From NCBI RefSeq assembly GCF_905373215.1, contig NZ_CAJPRT010000029.1, forward strand, positions 1 through 15,149: a stretch of DNA of 15,149 nucleotides, in the 5' to 3' direction. A program made the translations under genes and the position numbers. This document shows, piece after piece, positions 6,277 to 13,067 of this stretch. A model generated the notes under the pieces. The model worked only from the letters and a program-made list of their open reading frames with translations, searched no databases and was not told the origin of the DNA. Positions within the stretch are counted from its first letter, which is position 1. Every line of letters starts with the position of its first letter. Source of the stretch: an uncultured Campylobacter sp. (lineage in GTDB: Bacteria; Campylobacterota; Campylobacteria; Campylobacterales; Campylobacteraceae).

Positions 6277-7311
6277 TTATAAATCATCGTTTTTATATAG
6301 CTCGATCAAATAGTTGCTATATTTTTTTCTGCCAAGATTGTTTATGTGCTCCCAGTCAGCTAACTCATCATCGCTAAATTTAAAGCTAGTAAGGTCTATG
6401 ACATTCGCGCCTTTTATAGCCTCTTTTATACTATTAATATCATAATGCAAGCTTGTGCCGTCAAAAATAGGCTCGAGTAGAATAGTAACTTCTATATTGT
6501 TTCTAAGGAGCGGATCGATAATAAAATTTTGTAGATATTTTATAGTATTATAATTTAGGGTTTTTAATTCTAAATTTTTACCAAAGTTTTCTCTTGGAAT
6601 GGCATAGGCGAATAGGACCGAGTCGCCATTTGTGCACTTATCTACGACCATAATGCCGTCTTTGGTCATATTTCTTTCGATAAATTTTGTCTGTATGCTT
6701 TTGCAGTCGCTTTTTATATCGATTTTTGTCGTTTTAATAGCATCGGCCGCTTTGTTGTCAAATTTTTCATAAAAAGCTTTAATGCGATAATAAATAGATT
6801 CGGAGTATCTTAAAAATATATGTTTATTTTTCAAAAACGGAGGCAATGATTTTAGAGCAAGTATTTTATCTGTACCATATAAAGCCTTCATTTCGGATGT
6901 CGTTAGATTGGCAATTCTTATATCTTCAAATAAATCGCTAACTCTTATATTAATAATAACTTTTTTAGGCTTATAATTTATCATATTATCTACTATAAAC
7001 GGATAATCCCATAGCCCATTACCGGGAATACCGAAATTATAAATCGACAGATTATTATCTTTAAAAATTTGCGTTGATATATGATGCAAGGTTCTACTGC
7101 TTCCGACAAAAACCATATCCTTTATTTTGTCGTTATTTAACTGAAAGTGGCGCATTTTTGATATTTTATTATCAAAAAAATATGATTCGGTAGTTTTTTT
7201 ATTCACTATATAATATAACCCTATATCTAGAAGTAAGATAAAGAATACCACCAGGCATAGGCACAAAAAGACTTTCTTCTTAAAATCTAAAATACAAAAA
7301 TTCGCTCGCAT
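6277..7311 (-). CDS. Membrane-anchored SGNH-like O-acetylation partner protein
   Basis: A 344-aa protein with one N-terminal membrane helix (about residues 13-35) and a large extracytoplasmic domain. The domain carries SGNH-hydrolase-type blocks: GSSRT (70-74, Ser72 aligning with the usual nucleophile position), FGIPGNG further on, and Asp319-x2-His322 in DWEHINNLG near the C terminus. This is the layout of AlgJ/AlgX, DltD and PatB-like partners of MBOAT acyltransferases, which pass an acetyl group from the membrane enzyme to a glycan. It overlaps the MBOAT gene by 32 bases, which supports a functional pair. The acceptor (peptidoglycan, surface polysaccharide or other glycan) cannot be told. 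The sequence is AT-rich and Lys/Ile/Asn-rich, unlike its neighbours. Only a weak AGG precedes the ATG, so translation probably depends on coupling. Confidence 0.75.
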   Translation of the reverse strand: MRANFCILDFKKKVFLCLCLVVFFILLLDIGLYYIVNKKTTESYFFDNKISKMRHFQLNNDKIKDMVFVGSSRTLHHISTQIFKDNNLSIYNFGIPGNGLWDYPFIVDNMINYKPKKVIINIRVSDLFEDIRIANLTTSEMKALYGTDKILALKSLPPFLKNKHIFLRYSESIYYRIKAFYEKFDNKAADAIKTTKIDIKSDCKSIQTKFIERNMTKDGIMVVDKCTNGDSVLFAYAIPRENFGKNLELKTLNYNTIKYLQNFIIDPLLRNNIEVTILLEPIFDGTSLHYDINSIKEAIKGANVIDLTSFKFSDDELADWEHINNLGRKKYSNYLIELYKNDDL

Positions 7312-8674
7312 TGTTAAGCCTAATCACTAATATGGAAATAAATAAAAACACGCTTGTAGTAACTATTTGCCGCCAGTTAAAGTTAAAATTCTTATAAAAA
7401 GTAAGTTCTATGGAATTTTTAAATTTTAAAGCTATGACGGCTACTAGGCATAGTATGAGTACCTGCAAATAATTTATATTAAATGTAAAATCTCCACAAA
7501 ACATTCCTTTAAGTATTTTTATCGCATCATCCCAGCTTCTCGCTCGAAAAAATACCCATGTAATATTTATAAAGTTAAATGTTATAAACCAAGCAAGAAT
7601 TTTATTGAGTTTATAGTTTAAAGTTTTCCAAATTCTATGAATTATAATAGCCGCACCATGTAAAAATCCCCAGAATACAAATGTCCAAGCAGCTCCGTGC
7701 CAAAGCCCTCCGATTAAAAACACGATCATCAAATTTATATAAGTTCTACATCGCCCCTCTCTATTTCCTCCGAGCGGGATATAGATATAGTCTCTTAAGA
7801 AGCGCGATAGGGTAATGTGCCAACGATGCCAAAAGTCTTGAATATCAAGCGCTTTGTAGGGGGAATTGAAATTTATCGGCAGCTTTATATTAAACATTAA
7901 GGCCAGACCTATCGCCATATCACAATATCCGCTAAAATCAAAATAAAGTTGAAAAGTATAGGATAAAGACGCAACCCAAGCTTCAAAGAAATTTAGAGTC
8001 TTGGCTATATCAAACCCATCTGTAGCCCATAGCGAGAAAATATCTGCTATAACAACCTTTTTAAATAACCCGATACTGAATATAAATAATCCGGTAGCTA
8101 TATTTTTATAATTTTTTATTAAATTAAATTTATTGGCGAATTGAGGCATCATCTCTTTATGATGAACTATGGGGCCCGCTATGAGCTGAGGGAAAAAGGT
8201 AATAAAAAGAGAGTAGTTTAAAAAACTATTCTCTTTAGTATTCATATGATAGCTATCCACCAAATAAGCTATCTGCTGGAATGTAACGAAACTAAGAGCA
8301 AGCGGTAAAGATATGTGAAGTAAATTTATATTGCTACCGCTTATGGCATTGAAATTTTGTATTAAAAAATCAGAATATTTAAAATAAGCCAAAAAAGCTA
8401 TATTACAAACTATGCCGACGATTAATACCCGCTTTTTGCATATCTTTAAATTTTCGTTTAAAAGCAGTCTTCCGATAAAATAATTAAAAATCACGCTTAT
8501 AATGAGAATGGGCAAGTAATAGATATTCCACCATGCATAGAAAAATAAATTAGAGCAAACAAGAAAGCCCTTTGCAACGTCTCCTAGTCTCTTTTTATTG
8601 AGATAAAAGTATATAAAAAATGTGATGGGCAGAAATATAAATATGAATTCATAGGAGTTGAAAAGCAATAGCAA
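7280..8674 (-). CDS. MBOAT-family O-acyltransferase (AlgI/DltB-like)
   Basis: A 464-aa polytopic inner-membrane enzyme of the membrane-bound O-acyltransferase family. It opens with the AlgI-type block SNLFFYAWWNIYYLPILI (41-58). DFWHRWHITLSRF (280-292) precedes RDYIYIPLGGNREG, and GLWHGAAWTFVFWG (323-336) contains the invariant MBOAT histidine, His326. Such enzymes move acetyl groups from the cytoplasm for transfer onto alginate, peptidoglycan or other polymers by an SGNH partner, here the next gene. The start is TTG: an AAGGA ribosome site lies five bases upstream, and no in-frame ATG fits. A TATAAT box follows the tilS stop, so the pair can be transcribed alone. GC is visibly low (11 of 60 bases at 8101-8160, against 35 of 60 at 9301-9360 in tilS), pointing to separate ancestry. 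Confidence 0.9.
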   Translation of the reverse strand: MLLLFNSYEFIFIFLPITFFIYFYLNKKRLGDVAKGFLVCSNLFFYAWWNIYYLPILIISVIFNYFIGRLLLNENLKICKKRVLIVGIVCNIAFLAYFKYSDFLIQNFNAISGSNINLLHISLPLALSFVTFQQIAYLVDSYHMNTKENSFLNYSLFITFFPQLIAGPIVHHKEMMPQFANKFNLIKNYKNIATGLFIFSIGLFKKVVIADIFSLWATDGFDIAKTLNFFEAWVASLSYTFQLYFDFSGYCDMAIGLALMFNIKLPINFNSPYKALDIQDFWHRWHITLSRFLRDYIYIPLGGNREGRCRTYINLMIVFLIGGLWHGAAWTFVFWGFLHGAAIIIHRIWKTLNYKLNKILAWFITFNFINITWVFFRARSWDDAIKILKGMFCGDFTFNINYLQVLILCLVAVIALKFKNSIELTFYKNFNFNWRQIVTTSVFLFISILVIRLNNASEFLYFRF

Positions 8675-8703
8675 AATCCTTCATTTTATAAAAATCAATT
8701 AAA

Positions 8704-8709
8704 ATTATA
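8704..8709 (-). promoter_or_regulatory. Putative -10 box for the O-acetylation pair
   Basis: Minus-strand TATAAT in the context TTTGATATAATTTTAATTG, directly after the tilS stop codon (8710-8712) and 30 bases upstream of the TTG start. It would give the islet its own promoter, with read-through from tilS also possible because no terminator hairpin is visible between them. Confidence 0.55.
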
Positions 8710-9717
8710 TCAAAAATTTAGAAGCGAATTAATATTTTTTTCACTCCGCCCATTATGAAATAAAAATCCGCGGTTTATCGGCGGGATTTTTAGGGTGCGG
8801 CACGCTTCTTTAAATTTCTTGTCCATCGCGGCTTTGATATAGGGCGTTACGAAAATAAAATTTGCGCCAGCCCCGACGGCTACCTTGCCGCCTAGCACGC
8901 AGTCGGCGCCGTTTTCTAGGCAGCGAGCGCATTCGTTTCGCTGCGCCGAGCTTAGCACGAGTCCTAGCCGCTTGCAGGCAAGATCCACGCCGCGAAGCTC
9001 GCCCCGGCCTCGTTTTACAAAGTAAATTTTAGGTGCGGGATTAGAAATTTCGGGAGCCAAATTTAACGCATCGGCCGCCAAAAACTCAAAGCTTTTTTTT
9101 ACGCCGCCAAAGTACTCATTTAAAAACAGCTCGCTAAATTTAGCGCGAACGCGACCGCGTTTAAACTTGTCCGTCAAATTCGTTTCGTCGGTGAAGTATT
9201 TTAAGTTTCGCTCACGCAAAAACCGCTCCAGCTCGCACTTTCGCACGCCTAGAAGCGGACGAGCGATCATATAGTCCTTGCGAGCTTCAAGCTCCTGCAT
9301 GCCAAGCAGCTCGTTAAGCCCCGCGCCGCGCCCAAGCTGCATCAAAAACCACTCGAATTTATCGTCAAACTGATGCGCCAAGATCAAATTTTCATATCCC
9401 CGCTCGCGGCAAATTTGGCCGAAAAACTCATATCTAGCCGTACGCGCTTCGTGTTCGAAATTTGACGTGCCCAGACACACGCTTTTTACGTAGATTTGTT
9501 TGTTAAATTTGACCGCCAAATGCCTTGCCGAGGCAACTTCGTCCTTGCTTTGCGCGCGTACGTTATAGTCCACGATCGCGAGGTCAAATTTTACGCCCGC
9601 CTCGTCCAAAAGGTAAAAAAGCGCCGTACTATCGACGCCGTGCGAAAAAGCAAGCAGATTTTTGCCGGCTCGCAGCAAGGCTAGAATTTTGCTTGGAATT
9701 TCAGGCGGATTTTTCAT
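8710..9717 (-). CDS. tilS: tRNA(Ile)-lysidine synthase TilS
   Basis: TilS ligates lysine to C34 of the CAU-anticodon tRNA-Ile, switching it to read AUA; it is normally essential. The 335-aa protein shows the N-terminal ATP-pyrophosphatase domain with PP-loop SHGVDS (residues 25-30). NFEHEARTARYEFF corresponds to the family's E-x-x-AR-x-x-RY block. AHQFDDKFEWFLMQLGRGAG-LNELLGM corresponds to the AHHLDDQ-E-L-RG-G-L-GM signature. FTDETN and a short C-terminal part follow. The PP-loop has His in place of the first Gly of the usual SGGxDS; C. jejuni, as I recall, also deviates there. It starts within the rimO stop (ATGA overlap), giving tight coupling. Rimo-tilS adjacency is shared with C. jejuni Cj1453c-Cj1454c. 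Confidence 0.94.
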   Translation of the reverse strand: MKNPPEIPSKILALLRAGKNLLAFSHGVDSTALFYLLDEAGVKFDLAIVDYNVRAQSKDEVASARHLAVKFNKQIYVKSVCLGTSNFEHEARTARYEFFGQICRERGYENLILAHQFDDKFEWFLMQLGRGAGLNELLGMQELEARKDYMIARPLLGVRKCELERFLRERNLKYFTDETNLTDKFKRGRVRAKFSELFLNEYFGGVKKSFEFLAADALNLAPEISNPAPKIYFVKRGRGELRGVDLACKRLGLVLSSAQRNECARCLENGADCVLGGKVAVGAGANFIFVTPYIKAAMDKKFKEACRTLKIPPINRGFLFHNGRSEKNINSLLNF

Positions 9718-11225
9718 CTCTCTTGCGAGTTTCTCAATACTCGCGCGAGTAGTCTATCGCCCGCGAATTCCGTGATTTCGCACTCGTATAGACCGCCTAC
9801 TTTTAGATTTTGCACGTAGCTTTCATTGATTAAAATTTCGCCGTCGATATCCTTGTCCCATGCAAGAGGCTTGGCGCCGTAAAAAAACTCGCCCTCGCTG
9901 CTGGCGCCTTCGATTATTAGGGGCATCTTTTTGCCTACGAGCGCGCGCATGCTGCTATCTATCGCCTCGCGCGTGATTTCCTCGATCTTATTTAAGCGGC
10001 GGCTAATTGTCCGCGCAGGGATCTGCGGCATCGCAAAGCTCGCCGTATCCTCCTCCTTGCTGTAAGCAAAAGCTGAAATTCTATCAAATTTAAACTCCTG
10101 CAAAAAGTTGCAAAGCTCGTCAAATTCGGCTTCACCCTCGCCCGGGTGTCCCACTATGACGCCGGTGCGGAGGAATGAATTAGGCGCTGCACGCATTAAG
10201 CTTAAAAGCTCTTTGATCCGCGCCGCGCCTGCGCCGCGCTTCATCAAGCTTAGCATTTTGTCATTTATGTGCTGGATTGGCATGTCGAAGTAGTTTGCGA
10301 AAACGGGTGAGCCCACGATTGCGCGGATGAGCTGCTCGTCGGTGCTGGTGGGGTAGAGATACAGCACGCGCGCGACCTTGACGCCCTTTATTTTTTCGAT
10401 GCGTTTTATCAGCGCGACTAGATCCACGTCTTGCTCGTGGGCTCTTTCGTCGTCCGCACTCTCGCCGCCAGAGCCCTTATCGCAGACGAGCCTACTTTGA
10501 GCGGAAATTTTATCTCCCGCGCTGCCGCTTGAGCCATCGGAATTCTGCTCGTCGCGAAAGAATGCGGAATTTAACTCATCGCGATAGTCTTTAAAATTTG
10601 ATCTGCCCTTGTTGCCGCGTCTTAGATCGCGACCGTAGCTGCTAGAATCCTGCGCGATAAAGCTAAAATCGTAAAATCCGCGCGCTACCAAGCCGCGCAC
10701 CTCTGCTTCGATGTCGTCGATGCTGCGGCTTTTTAGGCGACCTTTGAAGCTCGGAATGGCGCAGAAAGAGCATTTTTGATTACAGCCTTCCGAAATTTTA
10801 ACGTAAGCGTGGTAGTTTGAGCCCGTTATTACGCGTGAAGAAGTAAGCGCGGGACTTTGCAGATAGGTTTGTGGGCTGAATAAATTTTGCTTTTTTAAGA
10901 TCATTTCGTCGATCTTGTCGTAGTCGCCAACGCCGCTAAAAATATCGACCTCGGGCAGTTCGCGCATAAGCTCGTCTTTGTAGCGCTGCATCAAACAGCC
11001 CGTGACGACCAGCAGCGCGCCGCTTTTTTTCTGCTCGCTAAGCTTCAAAATTGCACGGATACTCTCTTGCTTGGCGCTTGCGATGAAGCCGCAGGTATTT
11101 ACGATCATCACATCCGCACTCGCAGGCTCATCCGTGAGCTCGTAGTTTTGCAGACGCCCGAGCATGATCTCGCTATCGACTAAATTTTTATTACAGCCCA
11201 GCGAGACGAGATGGAGTTTTGCCAT
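9714..11225 (-). CDS. rimO: Ribosomal protein uS12 methylthiotransferase RimO with internal insert
   Basis: RimO is the radical-SAM enzyme that methylthiolates the conserved Asp of ribosomal protein S12. Seen are the N-terminal cluster Cys11 (SLGCNKNLVDSE), Cys45 (VNTCGFI) and Cys77 (VTGCLMQ), the radical-SAM Cys148-x3-Cys152-x2-Cys155 (EGCNQKCSFCAIPSFKGRLKSR), and a C-terminal TRAM domain (about 430-500). The FIASAKQES and IPSFKGRLKSR signatures separate it from MiaB. At 503 aa it is longer than the usual 430-450, because about 63 hydrophilic residues (roughly 204-266) are inserted after QDSSSYGRDLRRG and before the DLVALIKRIEKIKGV helix. The frame stays open through the insert and all catalytic residues remain, so it should be active. 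It starts one base after the panC stop and overlaps tilS by four bases. Confidence 0.94.
   Translation of the reverse strand: MAKLHLVSLGCNKNLVDSEIMLGRLQNYELTDEPASADVMIVNTCGFIASAKQESIRAILKLSEQKKSGALLVVTGCLMQRYKDELMRELPEVDIFSGVGDYDKIDEMILKKQNLFSPQTYLQSPALTSSRVITGSNYHAYVKISEGCNQKCSFCAIPSFKGRLKSRSIDDIEAEVRGLVARGFYDFSFIAQDSSSYGRDLRRGNKGRSNFKDYRDELNSAFFRDEQNSDGSSGSAGDKISAQSRLVCDKGSGGESADDERAHEQDVDLVALIKRIEKIKGVKVARVLYLYPTSTDEQLIRAIVGSPVFANYFDMPIQHINDKMLSLMKRGAGAARIKELLSLMRAAPNSFLRTGVIVGHPGEGEAEFDELCNFLQEFKFDRISAFAYSKEEDTASFAMPQIPARTISRRLNKIEEITREAIDSSMRALVGKKMPLIIEGASSEGEFFYGAKPLAWDKDIDGEILINESYVQNLKVGGLYECEITEFAGDRLLARVLRNSQER
10425..10619 (-). other. Low-complexity insert within rimO
   Basis: This segment encodes about 63-65 residues absent from the canonical RimO layout. 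It is rich in Ser, Gly, Asp, Glu, Arg and Lys with almost no hydrophobic core (for example DEQNSDGSSGSAGDK and KGSGGESADDERAHEQD). It lies between the strand ending YGRDL and the next helix of the radical-SAM barrel, where a surface loop is expected. It reads as disordered linker. Its length in bases is a multiple of three, so the reading frame is preserved. Confidence 0.7.
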
Positions 11226-11226
11226 T

Positions 11227-12048
11227 TTACAGCCAGATATTATCGATCAGGCGGGTTGTGCCGACCTTTGCGGCAAGCAGGATTATCGTATCGCCTTGCT
11301 TGATCTGCGAAATTTCATTAAATTTGTAATCCACGAACGCTATATAATCGACCGCCAGCGGCTCAAGCACGCTAAGCATCTTTTCGCGGATGATATTTAG
11401 GCTGATCTCGCCTTTTTTAATAAGCGAGCTGGCGTTTAGCAAGGAACGCGAAAGCTTAAGCGCCATAAGCTTGCCCTCCTCATCCAGATAGGCGTTGCGT
11501 GAGCTAAGCGCGAGCCCATCGCTTTCGCGCACGATCTCACAAGGGATGATATTTATAGGCATAAAAAAGCTCTTTACCATCTTCTGCACGATGAAAAGTT
11601 GCTGGGTATCCTTTTTGCCCATATAAACGTTGCTAAGACGAGTTAGATTAAAAAGCTTATTTAGCACTTTAAGTACGCCGTCGAAGTGCCCGGGGCGCGT
11701 TTTGCCTTCTAAAATTTCACTTATCGGCTTAGGTGCTATGATCGCGGGCTCCTCCGTGCCGTAAATTTCATCCGCGCTCGGGATAAAAAGTGCGTTCACA
11801 TCGAGGCTTTCGCAAATTTTAATATCGCCCGCTTCGTTTTTTGGGTAGCTGTTTAGATCCTCACCGGGCAAAAACTGCGCCGGATTGAGGAAGGTCGAGA
11901 CGATTACGATGTCGTTTTCGTTTCGCGCCCTTTTTATGAGGCTCGCATGCCCCGCGTGCAAAGCCCCCATCGTAGGCACGAAGCCCACGCTGCCGCTTGC
12001 TGATGCTCTGAAGTTTTTTAGCTCCTCTACGCTTCTAATGATCTGCAT
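11227..12048 (-). CDS. panC: Pantothenate synthetase (pantoate--beta-alanine ligase)
   Basis: PanC joins D-pantoate and beta-alanine using ATP, the last step of pantothenate (coenzyme A precursor) synthesis in the cytoplasm. The 273-aa protein has PTMGALHAGH (25-34, the nucleotidyltransferase HxGH signature), FLNPAQF, GKTRPGHFDGV, MGKKDTQQ and RESDGLALSSRNAYL, which together are diagnostic. Length is normal. It is the first gene of the minus-strand run panC-rimO-tilS, one base from rimO, with a TATAAT box 38-43 bases upstream of the ATG. panB and panD are not in the window, whereas in C. jejuni I recall panB, panC and panD being neighbours. Confidence 0.97.
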   Translation of the reverse strand: MQIIRSVEELKNFRASASGSVGFVPTMGALHAGHASLIKRARNENDIVIVSTFLNPAQFLPGEDLNSYPKNEAGDIKICESLDVNALFIPSADEIYGTEEPAIIAPKPISEILEGKTRPGHFDGVLKVLNKLFNLTRLSNVYMGKKDTQQLFIVQKMVKSFFMPINIIPCEIVRESDGLALSSRNAYLDEEGKLMALKLSRSLLNASSLIKKGEISLNIIREKMLSVLEPLAVDYIAFVDYKFNEISQIKQGDTIILLAAKVGTTRLIDNIWL

Positions 12049-12085
12049 TGTTCTCTCTTTTCAATATAAAATATTAAGGCTGACA

Positions 12086-12091
12086 ATTATA
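12086..12091 (-). promoter_or_regulatory. Putative -10 box of the panC-rimO-tilS operon
   Basis: Minus-strand TATAAT in the context TTGATATAATTGTCAG, about 40 bases upstream of the panC ATG. The three genes that follow are separated by one base or overlap, so this promoter probably drives all of them. Confidence 0.6.
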
Positions 12092-12213
12092 TCAAAAAAT
12101 ATTAAAGGTATAAATTAAGCGCGAAAGGGCGGTCTATTTAGCGAGCGTTAATCAATGAGTACTAAAATCTACCACGAGCTTTAGCTCTAAAACAAACTTC
12201 AAAAGGAGCGAAA

Positions 12214-12513
12214 ATGGCTACTCAAGAGACAAATTTAGATTCTTTGAAAAAGGATATCGACTCTTTAAAAGCGGATTTTAAAGAGATTATGAAGTCTATT
12301 AAAAATATAGGCGCAGAGCGTGCAGAGTCTGCTAAAGATAAAATTCTAGATCAGCTAAATAGCAATGAGATTAAAAAATATATAGATGATCTAAGGCTCA
12401 AAGGCAAAGACGGCATAGAAAGCGTGAATGACACGATAAAACAAGATCCGATAAAAAGCATCGCTATCGCTGCGGGCGTCGGATTTTTGCTCGCTTGGTT
12501 GCTGAAAAAATAA
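12214..12513 (+). CDS. YqjD/ElaB-like (DUF883) membrane-tethered protein
   Basis: A 99-aa protein with a long amphipathic, highly charged helical region (residues about 6-75; LDSLKKDIDSLKADFKEIMK and onward), ending in one C-terminal membrane helix (about 82-97, IAIAAGVGFLLAWLL) and KK. This is the arrangement of the DUF883 family (E. coli YqjD, ElaB, YgaM), tail-anchored inner-membrane proteins reported to bind stationary-phase ribosomes. An AAAGGAG ribosome site precedes the ATG. The next gene starts on its stop codon (TAATG) and is YqjE-like, reinforcing the call. Ribosome binding here is inferred from family only. AT-rich codon use is somewhat greater than in prfB downstream. Confidence 0.75.
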   Translation: MATQETNLDSLKKDIDSLKADFKEIMKSIKNIGAERAESAKDKILDQLNSNEIKKYIDDLRLKGKDGIESVNDTIKQDPIKSIAIAAGVGFLLAWLLKK

Positions 12514-12788
12514 TGGCCGGCATATCTGAATTTATAGTTTCGGTAGTAGAGCTCGTAGATGCTCAAGCTAGCGATATTAGGCGCTCTTTTTTAAAGAGCG
12601 CCAATTCGGTTTTACTAAATATAATTACGGGCGTGATTTGCATTATAGGCTTGGTTTTCTTTTTGCTAGGATTGCACGTGCTTCTTGAAAAAACTATCGG
12701 AGAAATTTGGGCGTATTTTGCTTGCTCTATCGCAGCTTTTTTATGCTCTATTATCGTATATAAGGTGCTTTCGTGCAAAGCGAAATGA
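12513..12788 (+). CDS. YqjE-like holin-superfamily membrane protein
   Basis: A 91-aa protein starting at the ATG that overlaps the upstream stop (TAATG). An upstream in-frame TTG at 12495 would add six residues but has no ribosome site. It has a short helical N-terminal part followed by two membrane helices (roughly NIITGVICIIGLVFFLLGLHVLL and IWAYFACSIAAFLCSIIVYKVL) with a short charged loop. This matches the YqjE / phage-holin-like superfamily, which commonly follows a YqjD-type gene. Its role is unknown; it is not evidence of a prophage, since no lysin or other phage gene is nearby. Confidence 0.7.
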   Translation: MAGISEFIVSVVELVDAQASDIRRSFLKSANSVLLNIITGVICIIGLVFFLLGLHVLLEKTIGEIWAYFACSIAAFLCSIIVYKVLSCKAK

Positions 12789-13009
12789 CAAAAGAAAAGC
12801 TAAGACTAGTGGTGTCTATGCTTGAAGACAAAAAAGCCGATTGCAAAAAGTTGAAGCTAGAAGAAGCAAAGCTAAAGCTGCTACTAAACGACCCCTTGCC
12901 CGATCTCTCGACGGAGCTTAAACTGATTAATCATGGCAATATCAAGCAGGTTTTGATATCCCTAATAGATAAATGCTTCATAATGCCCGCCTTAAATAAA
13001 ATTTTATAA
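12773..13009 (+). CDS. Small coiled-coil protein, possible YqjK equivalent
   Basis: A 78-aa protein with a Lys/Glu/Leu-rich N-terminal half (residues 5-39, likely coiled coil) and a hydrophobic C-terminal segment (LISLIDKCFIMPALNKIL). I do not recognise the family from sequence. Its place directly after YqjD- and YqjE-like genes matches yqjK in the enterobacterial yqjDEK cluster. The GTG start at 12773 has AAGGTG five bases upstream and overlaps the YqjE-like gene by 16 bases. A competing ATG at 12785 overlaps its stop as ATGA and would give 74 aa. The equivalence to YqjK is positional inference. Confidence 0.6.
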   Translation: MQSEMTKEKLRLVVSMLEDKKADCKKLKLEEAKLKLLLNDPLPDLSTELKLINHGNIKQVLISLIDKCFIMPALNKIL

Positions 13010-13031
13010 ACAACCTTAATCCAAAATATGT

Positions 13032-13037
13032 TATAAT
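13032..13037 (+). promoter_or_regulatory. Putative extended -10 of prfB
   Basis: TATAAT preceded by TATGT (context AATATGTTATAATCAC), which carries the TGn extension favoured in promoters lacking a good -35. It lies about 31 bases before the TTG start, with AAAAGG between them. It gives prfB expression separate from the yqjD-like trio. Confidence 0.65.
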
Positions 13038-13067
13038 CACGCCAAAAGCATAAAAAGGTCTTAAATT

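Noticed and set aside
8649..8684. 12-codon frame (ATG at 8684) overlapping the MBOAT start, as a possible leader peptide
   Set aside because: It has no ribosome site of its own, and its second and third codons are the AAGGA that serves the MBOAT TTG start.
12513..12788. Phage holin, hinting at a prophage
   Set aside because: The YqjE-like family shares the holin superfamily name but sits here with a YqjD-like gene, and no lysin, integrase or structural phage gene is present.
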